Shown here: one piece after another, positions 27,254 through 35,841 of the stretch
Layout of the letters: every line of letters starts with the position of its first letter
Position numbering within the stretch: the stretch's first letter is position 1
Source of the DNA: Planctomycetota bacterium
GTDB lineage: Bacteria; Planctomycetota; Phycisphaerae; Sedimentisphaerales; Anaerobacaceae
Direction: 5' to 3'
Length of the DNA stretch: 64,000 bases
Assembly (NCBI GenBank): GCA_022563885.1
Contig: JADFMM010000003.1
Coordinates: forward strand, 17,909-81,908
Program-made: the position numbers and the translations under genes
Notes under the pieces: model-generated
What the model saw: only the letters and a program-made list of their open reading frames with translations
Databases searched by the model: none
What the model was told of the DNA's origin: nothing

Positions 27254-28300
27254 ATGGAATTGACGCTAGAACAACTCGCCGAACACCTGCAGGCAGCACA
27301 GGTGGTCAGTCAGGGTGCGGTCACGACCCTCAAGGCGGTAGCTGCCTTGGATGAGGCAACGGAACATGATGTGACGTTTGTCACTGCCGATCGTCACCTT
27401 GCGGCAGCCGCCGAATGTCGGGCGGGTGCCGTCCTGGTGGTGCGGGCGCGGGATGAAATCTCGGTTCCTCAACTGGTGGTTCAAAACGTGGACGCCGCGC
27501 TCATTCAGTGCCTGGAGCTGTTCGCGCCCCCTCTTAGGCCCGTTGTGGCCGGAATCCATCCTAGTGCCGTGGTGGCTGACGATGTGACGCTCGGTCAGGA
27601 GGTGTCCGTGGGTCCAGGCGCTGTCATTGATCATGGCGCGCGAATCGGCGATCGCTGCGTGCTCGCTGCCGGATGCAAGATTGGACAAAACACCGTGCTC
27701 GGAACTCACACACGTCTTGACAGCAATGTGGTCGTCTATCACAACTGCAAGATTGGCAGCAACGTGATCATCCAGGCCAATACCGTCATCGGGGCGGTCG
27801 GTTTCGGCTATGCCACGCTGGATGGGGCCCATCGATTGTTTCCCCACAATGGGGCCGTGGTCATTGAGGATTTTGTCGATATCGGCGCGAATTGCTGTAT
27901 TGACAGGGCGAAATTTGCCAATACCATTGTCGGGAAGGGTACTAAAATGGACAATCAAGTCCAGGTAGGTCACAACGTTGTGATCGGAAAAGGCTGTCTT
28001 ATCGCCGGTCAGGTAGGTATCGCCGGTAGTTGCACGCTGGGTGATGGCGTCGTGGTGGGAGGAAAGGCGGCGCTTGCCGATAACATAACGATTGGCGCCG
28101 GCGCGGTGATTGGTGCTGTCGCGGGTGTGCTGGGCAACGTGCCTGCCGGACAAACGGTTGTCTGGTCTCCCGGGCTAGAGCAGAGCCAAGCGAAGCGGGT
28201 CGTCGGCGAAATCTTGCGCCTGCCGAAGACGGCGAGCCGGGTGAAGCAACTAATAAAGAGGTTGGATAAGCTTGAAGCGGCAGAAAACGATAAAGGGTGA
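27254..28300 (+). CDS. lpxD: UDP-3-O-acylglucosamine N-acyltransferase
   Basis: A 348-residue LpxD: N-terminal uridine-binding domain (residues 1-100, with EHDVTFVTADRHLAA), then hexapeptide repeats of a left-handed beta helix (GIHPSAVVADDVTLGQEVSV onward), the motif AVGFGYATLDGAHRLFPHNG and IGANCCIDRAKFANTIVG, and a C-terminal helix. The catalytic histidine lies in VQVGHNVVIG. It adds the second acyl chain to UDP-3-O-acylglucosamine in lipid A synthesis. It starts four bases after skp and overlaps the lpxC start. Confidence 0.95.
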   Translation: MELTLEQLAEHLQAAQVVSQGAVTTLKAVAALDEATEHDVTFVTADRHLAAAAECRAGAVLVVRARDEISVPQLVVQNVDAALIQCLELFAPPLRPVVAGIHPSAVVADDVTLGQEVSVGPGAVIDHGARIGDRCVLAAGCKIGQNTVLGTHTRLDSNVVVYHNCKIGSNVIIQANTVIGAVGFGYATLDGAHRLFPHNGAVVIEDFVDIGANCCIDRAKFANTIVGKGTKMDNQVQVGHNVVIGKGCLIAGQVGIAGSCTLGDGVVVGGKAALADNITIGAGAVIGAVAGVLGNVPAGQTVVWSPGLEQSQAKRVVGEILRLPKTASRVKQLIKRLDKLEAAENDKG

Positions 28301-29219
28301 AGGCAAAGTCGCCGGGAAAGGATTGTTTGGAGGGGAGGACGTCAGCGTCGTATTCAAGCCGGCATCCGTGGACACCGGTGTCGTCTTCGTTCGGGCTGAT
28401 CTGGACGAACCGGTACGCATCCCCGCCCTTGCGACCCATATTTGCCCCAGTGATAGACGGACGCGGCTCTGCACTGGCAACGTCTCTATCGATACGGTGG
28501 AGCACTGCCTGGCCGCCATTGCGAGTCTGGAAATTGACAATATTTATATGGATGTTTTTGGTCCTGAATTACCTGCCCCCGACGCCAGTGCGGCTGAATT
28601 CTACAGCGTTCTCAAGGGGATCGGACTGCAGGAACAAGAGGCGCCTCATAAAGAGTTTGTCATCTCTGATCCGATCTCGGTCGTGCAGGGAGAGTCTTCG
28701 ATCTATGCCTTGCCGGGTCCGGCGGAGATCTTGGAGATCTCCTACGACTTGGACTATGGTTCCCAGCCGGGCATTGCCCGACAGATTTATAGCTGCCATG
28801 TGACACCTGATGGTTTCGGGAAGCATCTTGCATCGGCCCGAACATTTCTGCTGGAAGAAGAGGCGAAACAGCTGCAGGCACGCGGCATCGGCGCGCACAT
28901 CCGTCCGACCGACTTGCTCGTCATCAACGCGGAGGGCCCCATTCAGAATCGCTATCGCTATCCCAATGAGTGTGTTAGACACAAAATTGTGGACGTGATC
29001 GGAGATCTGGCGTTGGTGGGTCGTTCCATTCGAGGTCGCATCGTGGCGACCAAGAGCGGACACAGCCTGAATCAAGAACTCGCCCGCAAGATTCATCGTG
29101 AAGTGTTGCGTCGAGATCGCATCGAGAAATTCGGCACGGATGCCCTCCTGGACATCCCGGCGGATCCAAAAGATTTTGCCCCATCGCTACCCTTTTCTGC
29201 TGGTAGACCGGATCGTTGA
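28272..29219 (+). CDS. lpxC: UDP-3-O-acyl-N-acetylglucosamine deacetylase
   Basis: A 315-residue LpxC beginning at TTG 28272 inside the lpxD end. The zinc ligands are visible: STVEH-type SIDTVEHCLAAIASL, VRHKIVDVIGDLALVG (H-x3-D) and the catalytic GHSLNQELA. It commits UDP-acyl-GlcNAc to lipid A synthesis. After residue about 291 (TDALLDI) the frame runs through 24 residues unlike LpxC, while the +1 frame continues as FabZ; removing one C of the CCC at 29156-29158 would give one continuous LpxC-FabZ protein (…LLDIRRIQKILPHRYPF). LpxC-FabZ fusions are known in Bacteroidota and some PVC bacteria. Confidence 0.93.
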   Translation: MKRQKTIKGEGKVAGKGLFGGEDVSVVFKPASVDTGVVFVRADLDEPVRIPALATHICPSDRRTRLCTGNVSIDTVEHCLAAIASLEIDNIYMDVFGPELPAPDASAAEFYSVLKGIGLQEQEAPHKEFVISDPISVVQGESSIYALPGPAEILEISYDLDYGSQPGIARQIYSCHVTPDGFGKHLASARTFLLEEEAKQLQARGIGAHIRPTDLLVINAEGPIQNRYRYPNECVRHKIVDVIGDLALVGRSIRGRIVATKSGHSLNQELARKIHREVLRRDRIEKFGTDALLDIPADPKDFAPSLPFSAGRPDR

Positions 29220-29583
29220 GATCAACGGGGATATCAGCATCAAAGGGATTAAGAACGTCACCTGCAACGAACATTTCTTTCAAGGGCATTTTCCGGGGAC
29301 CCCGATCATGCCCGGTGTGCTCATTGTGGAGGCCATGGCGCAGGTGTCCGGCCTGTTGTTTGCCCAGCGTTTGGAGCATACCGGCAAACTGGCCGTCTTG
29401 TTGGCGATGGATCATGTGAAGCTTCGCAAGGCGGTGGTTCCAGGAGACCAGCTTCTGCTTAGTGCCGAAACCATACGTCTGCGGCGACGAACCGCCCATT
29501 GCCAGTGCACGGCTACGGTCGACGGCGTCGTGGCAGCCGAGGCCGAGATAAAGTTTATGCTCATTGATGATGAAAAGGTGTGA
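29140..29583 (+). CDS. fabZ: 3-hydroxyacyl-ACP dehydratase FabZ
   Basis: A hot-dog-fold dehydratase: QKILPHRYPFLLVDRIVE, GHFPGTPIMPGVLIVEAMAQ with the catalytic histidine and glutamate, and VKLRKAVVPGDQL. As a separate gene the best start is ATG 29140, giving 147 residues and an 80-base overlap with lpxC, without a clear ribosome binding site; an alternative ATG lies at 29098. The overlap and lack of a start signal suggest it is really the C-terminal half of an LpxC-FabZ fusion displaced by one base. It dehydrates 3-hydroxyacyl-ACP and competes with LpxA for its substrate. Confidence 0.92.
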   Translation: MPSWTSRRIQKILPHRYPFLLVDRIVEINGDISIKGIKNVTCNEHFFQGHFPGTPIMPGVLIVEAMAQVSGLLFAQRLEHTGKLAVLLAMDHVKLRKAVVPGDQLLLSAETIRLRRRTAHCQCTATVDGVVAAEAEIKFMLIDDEKV

Positions 29584-30425
29584 CAAAGCCTTGGTTAAGC
29601 GTGAGTAAGGACTTGAAGATAGCAAGTATTCATCCGAATGCAGTTGTTCACGAGAGTGCGCAGCTGGCAGATGACGTATCCGTAGGACCCTACTGCGTGG
29701 TCGGCGCCGGCGTCCAGATTGGACCCGGTACGACACTGATGGCCAATGTGGTCATTGAGCCGGACGTGGTGATTGGCAGAGATAATCTCTTCTTTCCCGG
29801 CACTGTGATGGGCGCCATGCCCCAGATCCTCGGTTGGGGACTTGATTCTGAGACAGGTCGCTTGGTCATTGGCAGTGGCAATACGTTTCGTGAGCATGTC
29901 ACCGTGCACCGGAGCATGAGTCCCAACAGCATCACCCTCCTGGGTGACGAGAATCTACTCATGGTTGGAACGCATGTGGGACACGATTGCATCCTTGAAG
30001 ACAAGCTGGTGATCACCAATGGCGTGCACATGGGGGGACACTGCAAACTTGAAACGGGAGGCTGGGTCAGTGGAATGGTGGGGATACATCAGTTCGTCAC
30101 CCTGGGGAAATGGTGTTATATTGCGGGACACAGTACCGTCAGTCGAGACGTGCCTCCCTATATGACCGTCAGCGGCAACTATCCCAGCAGGGTACGCGGG
30201 CTTAACGACCGGGGTGTACAGAGGGCCGGTCTGGGAGACGCCCAGTTAAAGAGTCTTCAGGAGGCTCAAAGAAAACTCTATCGAAACGGGGGAACACTCA
30301 TAGAGAACGCGAAACGGTTGGAAAAGCAGGAAGGTTTGGACCCCGCAGTGTACGACATCACCGAATCCATTGCCAGGAGTGCCAAGCACCGCTATGCCCG
30401 TTACCGTGAGCTCTTTCGCCAGTAG
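29580..30425 (+). CDS. lpxA: UDP-N-acetylglucosamine O-acyltransferase
   Basis: A 281-residue LpxA starting at GTG 29580, overlapping the fabZ stop (GTGA). The left-handed beta helix runs from residue 15 to about 190 with hexapeptide repeats; the catalytic histidine is in GTHVGHDCILED, and MVGIHQFVTLGKWCYIAGHS and NYPSRVRGLNDRGVQRAG are family signatures. It transfers 3-hydroxyacyl from ACP to UDP-GlcNAc, the first lipid A step. A family A repeat separates it from the oxidoreductase downstream. Confidence 0.95.
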   Translation: MTKPWLSVSKDLKIASIHPNAVVHESAQLADDVSVGPYCVVGAGVQIGPGTTLMANVVIEPDVVIGRDNLFFPGTVMGAMPQILGWGLDSETGRLVIGSGNTFREHVTVHRSMSPNSITLLGDENLLMVGTHVGHDCILEDKLVITNGVHMGGHCKLETGGWVSGMVGIHQFVTLGKWCYIAGHSTVSRDVPPYMTVSGNYPSRVRGLNDRGVQRAGLGDAQLKSLQEAQRKLYRNGGTLIENAKRLEKQEGLDPAVYDITESIARSAKHRYARYRELFRQ

Positions 30426-30447
30426 CCGCCATCTCGACCACGAGCAA

Positions 30448-30631
30448 GGGACCGGCGAGAAATAACTTGGATTTTTGAATGCCCAATTGCACCCCACTTT
30501 TGATCGCTTCTCAATCGCGAAATTCGCGACGTAGGAGAACAGCTACGCCGGTGGTTTCGCTCAATCGGGCGCGACCCAATATGGGGTACACTTGGACCCC
30601 AAATTGTCCACCTTATTTCTTGCCGATCCCC
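30448..30631 (+). repeat. Dispersed repeat family A, copy 3 (shorter)
   Basis: Runs from GGGACCGGCGAGAAATAACT to TTATTTCTTGCCGATCCC. It lacks the internal palindrome segment present in copies 1, 2 and 4, so is about 184 bases long. Its right end lies 15 bases before the oxidoreductase start codon, so the repeat would form most of that gene's untranslated leader or sit between cotranscribed genes. Confidence 0.85.
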
Positions 30632-30645
30632 AATCCGGAGACCTT

Positions 30646-31653
30646 ATGACGAGGATTCGCACAGCCGTCGTCGGCGCTGGAAAAATGGGGGCGATACACG
30701 CCAAGGTGTACAGCCAGATGGCCGACTGCGAATTCGTGGGGGTGGTGGATGTGGATCAGGCCCGCGGCGAGAAGGTTGCCAAGATATTCGGTTGCGCACA
30801 CTACACGGAGTGCGAACAGATCGTGGATCGTATCGATGCAGTCACGATCGCCACGCCGACGGTCACTCATCTGCAGTTGGCCAAGCTGTTTCTGACGCGA
30901 CGCATTCCCGTGCTCATTGAAAAACCCCTCGCCTTCAGTATTCGGGAGGGCAAGAAGATCGTCGCGTTGGCGAAGAAATATGACACGGTGGTGGCTGTTG
31001 GCCATTCGGAACGGTGCAATCCGGTGAGCCAAGCACTCAAGCGGTTTGACATCGAACCGAAGTTCATTGAAACGCAACGGGTCAGCCCCTATCCCTTCAG
31101 ATCTACGGATGTGGGTGTGGTGTTCGATGTCATGATCCATGACATCGACATCGTTCTTTCGATGGCCCATAGCAAGATCAAAAAGGTGGATGCCGTAGGT
31201 GTCAGTGTCATCGAAGGCGGTGAAGATATCTGTAACGCCCGCATCGCCTTCGAAAATGGCTGTATTGCCAACTTGACGGCCTCCCGCCTGGCGCTGCGGA
31301 CGGAACGGCGCTTGCGGGTCTTTTCTCGTCAGGCTTATTTGAGTGTGGACTACTTCAAGAAGACAGGCATCGTGATCAAGGCGGATCCCAACACCAACGT
31401 GGTCAAATGGATACAGGAACGCCGTTTGGCGGACGATTTTGACTTTGCAAAGGTCAACTGGCCCGATCTCTTGCATATCGAACAGCTCCAGATCGACGAC
31501 CGAGAACCCGTCCGTCTGCAACAGGAGGCTTTTCTGAGAGCCGTGCGGGATCGTTCGTTTACGCCGGAAGTCAGCGCCGAGGAGGGACTGGCTGCCATTA
31601 CCTGCGCGCAGAAGATCGTTCAGCGTCTAAAGAAGCACAACTGGGATAAATAA
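30646..31653 (+). CDS. Gfo/Idh/MocA-family oxidoreductase (possibly GnnA-like)
   Basis: A 335-residue NAD(P)-dependent sugar oxidoreductase from ATG 30646, with CCGGAG six bases upstream; the 18 codons before it lie in the repeat. N-terminal Rossmann motif AVVGAGKMGAIHAKVYSQM, then IEKPLAFSIREGKKI (the E-K-P motif) and DVMIHDIDIVLSMAHSKI, holding the family's catalytic H-D region. Standing behind lpxA it may be the dehydrogenase making UDP-3-keto-GlcNAc for 3-amino lipid A (GnnA); no GnnB aminotransferase gene is in the window, so this is inference only. Confidence 0.85.
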   Translation: MTRIRTAVVGAGKMGAIHAKVYSQMADCEFVGVVDVDQARGEKVAKIFGCAHYTECEQIVDRIDAVTIATPTVTHLQLAKLFLTRRIPVLIEKPLAFSIREGKKIVALAKKYDTVVAVGHSERCNPVSQALKRFDIEPKFIETQRVSPYPFRSTDVGVVFDVMIHDIDIVLSMAHSKIKKVDAVGVSVIEGGEDICNARIAFENGCIANLTASRLALRTERRLRVFSRQAYLSVDYFKKTGIVIKADPNTNVVKWIQERRLADDFDFAKVNWPDLLHIEQLQIDDREPVRLQQEAFLRAVRDRSFTPEVSAEEGLAAITCAQKIVQRLKKHNWDK

Positions 31654-31680
31654 CAGACACTCACCGACGACTGACAGAGC

Positions 31681-32739
31681 CTAGTCAGCTCTACCCGATT
31701 CGCCAGTTTCATCTTCCCGGAAGGGATTCCCGTAGGGTGTCAAAGTGGAGGGTGCAGCCTGCTTGTATGGGGGTGCAGCCTTGGTCTGGGTCTCGCGGGG
31801 CGGTTCCCCAAGTCCATCGGGCGTCGATTCAGTTTGCAGCGTTTCAACATCCTCCCGCCTTTTCGGACGAGGGGGCAGTTCCTCGATCGCTACCGGTGCC
31901 TGCGTCAGGGGGGCAGCATGCTCTACCGGGGCGGCTTCCCTTGCATGGTCTTGACCCATTTCCACAATGAAGCGTGCCACCTGCAAGTAGTCCTGGGCGC
32001 CGTGACAGTCGGAGTCGTACTCGAAGATCGTCCGCCCGTAGCTGGGCGCCTCCGCCAACTTGATATTCCTCCGGATGAAGGTTGGGAGAATCTGGGCCTG
32101 TGACCATGCGCTGTCTCCGTCGCGGGCATTGTCGAGGAACTGTACAATGTCATTCCTGACCTCTTTGGGCAGCGAGGCCCGCGTGTCGAACATGCACAGG
32201 AGAATACCGGTGACCCTGAGCGTCGGATTGATACGTCTGTTGACCAGTTCGATGGTCTGGAGCAATTTGCCGAAGCCCTGCAAGGCGAGAAAGTGAGGTT
32301 GCAGGGGGATCAACACCTCGCCTGCGGCCGCCAGGGCATTGAGCGTCAGCAGACCCAGGGAGGGCGCGCAATCGATCAAGCAGTAGTCAAAGGCGTCTTG
32401 AACGGTGCTCAGAGCCTCCCGCAAGATGATCTCTCTTCCCACCACACTGACGAGTTCACTCTCGGCGCCCACCAGATCGATGTTTGCGGGAAGAATCCAG
32501 AGGTTGGGTCGGACCAACATCAGATCGTCTGGCAGGCTACTTTCCTGCAACAGGACCCTGTAGACGCCTCCCTCAACGTTTTGAGGTTCCAGCCCCAAAT
32601 GAATGGTCAGATGGGCTTGCGGGTCCATGTCCAGGACCATGACCCGTTCGCCCCCCGCGGCCAGCGCGGCGGCCGTATTGGCGACGGTCGTCGTCTTGCC
32701 CACGCCTCCCTTCTGATTTAAAACGGCAATTGTTCTCAT
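31681..32739 (-). CDS. ParA/Soj-like ATPase with proline-rich tail
   Basis: A 352-residue protein. Deviant Walker A NQKGGVGKTTTVANTAAAL at the N-terminus, Walker B YCLIDCAPSLGLLTLNAL and LQPHFLALQGFGKLL, as in Soj/ParA chromosome-partitioning ATPases. The ATPase part ends near residue 255; about 95 residues of Pro/Glu/Thr-rich, probably disordered tail follow. No ParB gene or parS-like site was noticed beside it, so it may position something other than the origin. It is 12 bases downstream of nusB on the same strand, with ribH before that. Confidence 0.87.
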   Translation of the reverse strand: MRTIAVLNQKGGVGKTTTVANTAAALAAGGERVMVLDMDPQAHLTIHLGLEPQNVEGGVYRVLLQESSLPDDLMLVRPNLWILPANIDLVGAESELVSVVGREIILREALSTVQDAFDYCLIDCAPSLGLLTLNALAAAGEVLIPLQPHFLALQGFGKLLQTIELVNRRINPTLRVTGILLCMFDTRASLPKEVRNDIVQFLDNARDGDSAWSQAQILPTFIRRNIKLAEAPSYGRTIFEYDSDCHGAQDYLQVARFIVEMGQDHAREAAPVEHAAPLTQAPVAIEELPPRPKRREDVETLQTESTPDGLGEPPRETQTKAAPPYKQAAPSTLTPYGNPFREDETGESGRAD

Positions 32740-32751
32740 AGGTCCACTCTT

Positions 32752-33162
32752 CTACATGCTCCGCAGAATGGCATCCAGCACGCCATTGACGAAACCGGGT
32801 GACTTTTCTGAACTATATTTTTTCGCCAGTTCGATGGCCTCATTGATGACCACCTTCGGCGGAATGCTCGTGCAAAACTTGAGCTGATAAACAGAGAGAC
32901 GCAGTGTGCTCTTGTCCACGGGCGAGAGTCGGGAAAACTGCCAGCCAATGATGGCCGGACTAATGAGTTCGTCGCAGCTCTCTAGATTCTCCCAGGTCCC
33001 TTTGACCCATTCAAAGGCAAGTTTTTGGACAAAGTCGTCGCAGCGGCTTCCCTCACGAAACTGGGTCGGCAGTTGTTCGAGTAGCTGGTCGCCCTGGACA
33101 TCGAGTTGGTACAAGGCCTGCATTGCCAATTCTCTGGCAAGTGTCCTTTTGTCCGCTTTCAT
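32752..33162 (-). CDS. nusB: Transcription antitermination factor NusB
   Basis: A 136-residue all-helical protein: RTLARELAMQALYQLDVQGD at the N-terminus, LSPVDKSTLRLSVYQLKF and PPKVVINEAIELAKKYSSEK with the conserved NEAIELAK-Y-S-x-x-K-S-P-G-FVNGVLD signature. It binds boxA RNA with uS10 in rRNA antitermination. It follows ribH on the minus strand, a widespread pairing. Confidence 0.95.
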   Translation of the reverse strand: MKADKRTLARELAMQALYQLDVQGDQLLEQLPTQFREGSRCDDFVQKLAFEWVKGTWENLESCDELISPAIIGWQFSRLSPVDKSTLRLSVYQLKFCTSIPPKVVINEAIELAKKYSSEKSPGFVNGVLDAILRSM

Positions 33163-33264
33163 GCTCTTGTCCGATATCGTTTAATCCAAGAGCCAGGAGG
33201 AGGGTAGCATGAGGCGTACTCCCCCTTGCAGCCACCTGTTCGCTCCAGATGCTTCCGATGGGTG

Positions 33265-33729
33265 TTAGATTTGTCCCAGTAGACTTACCATTTCCATGGC
33301 AGTGAGCGCCGCGTTGGCTCCAGTATTTCCCATTTTAACGCCTGATCGTTCGAGTGCCTGTTCCAAGGTGTCACAGGTTAGAATGCCGAACACGGCAGGG
33401 ACCTGCGTGTCGTAGTTGATCTGACCCACACCACGGACGACCTGCTGGCAGACCGCGTCGTAGTGCGTTGTCTGGCCCCGCAGGATGGCACCCAAGCAGA
33501 TGACGGCCGCGTAATCTTGGCTCATAGCCAGTTTCTTTGCGACTTGGGTAATCTCGCAAGCCCCGGGGACCCAAACGACCGTGATCTGTTCATCACTGGC
33601 TCCGTGCCGTTGCAAGGTGTCAATGGCGCCTCCCAGGAGCTTGGAAGTCACAAACTCGTTGAATCGGCTAACCACAATTGCGTAGCGGCCGCTCCCCACT
33701 ACGATCTGGCCCTTGACCTCATGCACCAT
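33265..33729 (-). CDS. ribH: 6,7-dimethyl-8-ribityllumazine synthase
   Basis: A 154-residue lumazine synthase. ATG 33729 (MVHEVKG) is preferred: GGAG lies nine bases upstream, whereas the ATG at 33738 touches it. Motifs are YAIVVSRFNEFVTSKLLGGA, VVWVPGACEITQVAKKLA, CLGAILRGQTTHYDAVCQQV (catalytic histidine) and VPAVFGILTCDTLEQALERS. It joins the two riboflavin precursors in the penultimate step. It heads the ribH-nusB-parA set; no FMN riboswitch is apparent upstream. Confidence 0.95.
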   Translation of the reverse strand: MVHEVKGQIVVGSGRYAIVVSRFNEFVTSKLLGGAIDTLQRHGASDEQITVVWVPGACEITQVAKKLAMSQDYAAVICLGAILRGQTTHYDAVCQQVVRGVGQINYDTQVPAVFGILTCDTLEQALERSGVKMGNTGANAALTAMEMVSLLGQI

Positions 33730-34063
33730 AACACGCATCTCCAAGAGTATCAGGCCTCCTCCGCGTTGGTGTGAATCCTCATCATTCACCGCAGGGAACA
33801 GCCTCTTTCTGGCACGGCTATTATAAGACGATATCTGGCTGTGTGCCAGAAAAAGAGTGTCCCGCTGGAAGCGTAGTGCCGGGGGTGGAGGCTGCTGTCA
33901 GGTCAGGCAAGCCCTGTCGATGATAAAGGGTCCGCGGATCGGACCTTGGCCGAGCATGCCATGCGTCATTTGCCGAAACCTCCTAAGGTCCCTGTGGGCA
34001 TTGGACGATACCGCTCCTACGGTGGTATTAAAGCAGAAGCTCCCTATGCGAGAAGGTTGTCAT
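33730..34063. other. Divergent intergenic region, ribH / TPR gene
   Basis: About 330 bases between divergent starts. The plus-strand open frame continues through it from 33857 but without protein-like pattern. I see no convincing promoter pair or repeat. Confidence 0.4.
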
Positions 34064-35500
34064 ATGTTTTCAGAGGGTATGGAATTCGGGTTCTATGACA
34101 AGGCGGAACGTACGGCCAACAAGGCTCAAGAGTTCTACGAAGAAGGGCAGATGTCGCAGGCGCTAGAGGCGCTGGATACGGCGCTGGAGATCAATCCCAC
34201 CAACAGCGCCTGGCACTTCGATAAGGCCTTGGCCCTGGACTCGGTCCATCGGTTCGAGGACGCCATAGCCGAATATGAGCTGGCGCTGGGGCTAAACCCG
34301 GAGGATCTGGAGATCCTCAACTCCTTGGCGGTGGACTACACCCGCACGGGTCAGTATGACCGAGCCATTGAGATGTTCGAGCACATTGAGCAACTTGATG
34401 TGAGCTACGAACCGAGTTACTGCAATCGCATCATCGCCTACACCGAGATGGGACTGCACGATCAGGCGGAAGAGATGTTCTATATGGCCCAGCAGGTCAG
34501 CCCCGGCTGCGCCCTCTGCTATTACAACGTGGGGAACAGCCTATTCGTGCGTGGGCTCTATCAGAAAGCCATCGGTTGTTGGATCAAAACCGAAGAGTTG
34601 GAGCAAAGTCATCCGCAGATCAACTATCGTATTGCCCAGGCCTATTGGTATGAGGGCGAGATGTCGCAGGCCCGCGAGCGATTCCTGTCGGAATTGCGGC
34701 TGAATCCGGGTGATGTCGATGTCATTTTTGACTATGGTCTGTTTCTGCTCGAAAACGATGAGGTTGAATCGGCCAAGGAAAAGTTCAACCGGGTCCTGGA
34801 GTTTAGCCCCAGTTTTGCGCCGGCCCTCTTCTACCTCGGTGAGATTGCGCTGAACTGTGGCATGGCCCAACAGGCCCTTGAGAAATACAACGCAGCCCTC
34901 CACAGCGACGATACGCTGGCCGGCCCCTACTACCGTTTGGCTCAGCATGCCTTGATGCAGAAAAAGCTAAAAAAGGCGCGCGCCTACCTCATCTCGGAGT
35001 TGCGCAATAGCCCGGAGGATGCTGCTCTGCTGCTGTCCATTGGGGCCATGTTCCTGACGATCGAGACCCACACGGCGGCGGAAGATGTATCGATCTCTAC
35101 CGGTAAAGACCAAGCCTTACCGATGGGTGTGTGCTCTGATTTGGACCACGCGATGCACTGCCTGCTCAGGGCCGTGGATGCGGATCCAACCAATCCCGAG
35201 ACCTATCACGCACTGGGTGTGGCCAGTGCGATGCGCGAGGCTTATGAAGACGCCGGGGAGTTCTTCTCACATGCGCTGGAAATAAAACACGATTACTTTG
35301 ATGCCCTGCGCGACTCTGGACTGGTCCTTGGTAAACAGGGCAAATACGAAGAAGCCATTGAGTTGATGCGTCGGGCCAAGGCCTACGCAACGGGCAATCA
35401 GTCCGTTGGGGGACATGTCCTGGACATGAGGATCCATCAGGCCATGGATAGAGTGGCGAAACTGACCAATCCCCTACGACACTTTCTAAGACGCCACTAA
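34064..35500 (+). CDS. TPR-repeat protein
   Basis: A 478-residue soluble protein from ATG 34064, with AAGG eight bases upstream. It consists of about eleven tetratricopeptide repeats, for example QMSQALEALDTALEINPTNS, HRFEDAIAEYELALGLNPED, QYDRAIEMFEHIEQLD and KYEEAIELMRRAKAYATGN. No signal peptide or enzymatic domain is seen; the middle contains a CALCYYN stretch with two cysteines. It is probably a scaffold for protein interactions; partner unknown. Divergent from ribH and followed by tRNA-Leu and threonine synthase. Confidence 0.88.
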   Translation: MFSEGMEFGFYDKAERTANKAQEFYEEGQMSQALEALDTALEINPTNSAWHFDKALALDSVHRFEDAIAEYELALGLNPEDLEILNSLAVDYTRTGQYDRAIEMFEHIEQLDVSYEPSYCNRIIAYTEMGLHDQAEEMFYMAQQVSPGCALCYYNVGNSLFVRGLYQKAIGCWIKTEELEQSHPQINYRIAQAYWYEGEMSQARERFLSELRLNPGDVDVIFDYGLFLLENDEVESAKEKFNRVLEFSPSFAPALFYLGEIALNCGMAQQALEKYNAALHSDDTLAGPYYRLAQHALMQKKLKKARAYLISELRNSPEDAALLLSIGAMFLTIETHTAAEDVSISTGKDQALPMGVCSDLDHAMHCLLRAVDADPTNPETYHALGVASAMREAYEDAGEFFSHALEIKHDYFDALRDSGLVLGKQGKYEEAIELMRRAKAYATGNQSVGGHVLDMRIHQAMDRVAKLTNPLRHFLRRH

Positions 35501-35598
35501 TGCCGCACTTGCTTCGGGCGGGATGACCTCTGCGCTAGCGCCTTAGCCTAGAATTCTCTGGGCAGATCTCACCCTTCTCCCTATACTACCCGTCTGCC

Positions 35599-35624
35599 AG
35601 GCTGTGTCAGAAACTCGATTTGGC
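35599..35624 (+). repeat. Dispersed repeat family B, end fragment
   Basis: GGCTGTGTCAGAAACTCGAT matches the end of the family B copy at 55339-55497 in inverse orientation (GGCTGTGTCGGAAAACTCGA) with about two differences; the rest of the element is not recognisable. It lies 50 bases upstream of tRNA-Leu. Confidence 0.5.
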
Positions 35625-35675
35625 ACGCCCTCGCTGGTACCGTGACCCGGCAAGGGTCGCGTCACGACGGGGCAG

Positions 35676-35758
35676 GGCCGAGTGGCGGAATGGCAGACGC
35701 TGGGGACTTAAAATCCCCTGCCCGTTAGGGCGTGTGGGTTCGACTCCCACCTCGGCTA
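35676..35758 (+). tRNA. tRNA-Leu (UAA)
   Basis: Acceptor GGCCGAG / CTCGGCT, D arm GCG…CGC, anticodon stem GGGGA / TCCCC with loop CTTAAAA (anticodon TAA), a long variable arm TGCCCGTTAGGGCG and T arm GTGGGTTCGACTCCCAC. The long variable arm confirms a class II leucine tRNA. CCA is not encoded. Confidence 0.94.
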
Positions 35759-35841
35759 ATCCGTCTGTATCCGAAACAGCAATACGTTGGGCGACTGTGT
35801 GCAGCGCCTTAGACTTTCCGCGCGGGGATGAAAGGCCTTCC

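Noticed and set aside
35620..35841. Upstream extension of threonine synthase
   Set aside because: The extension runs through tRNA-Leu; the conserved protein starts at GTG 35842.
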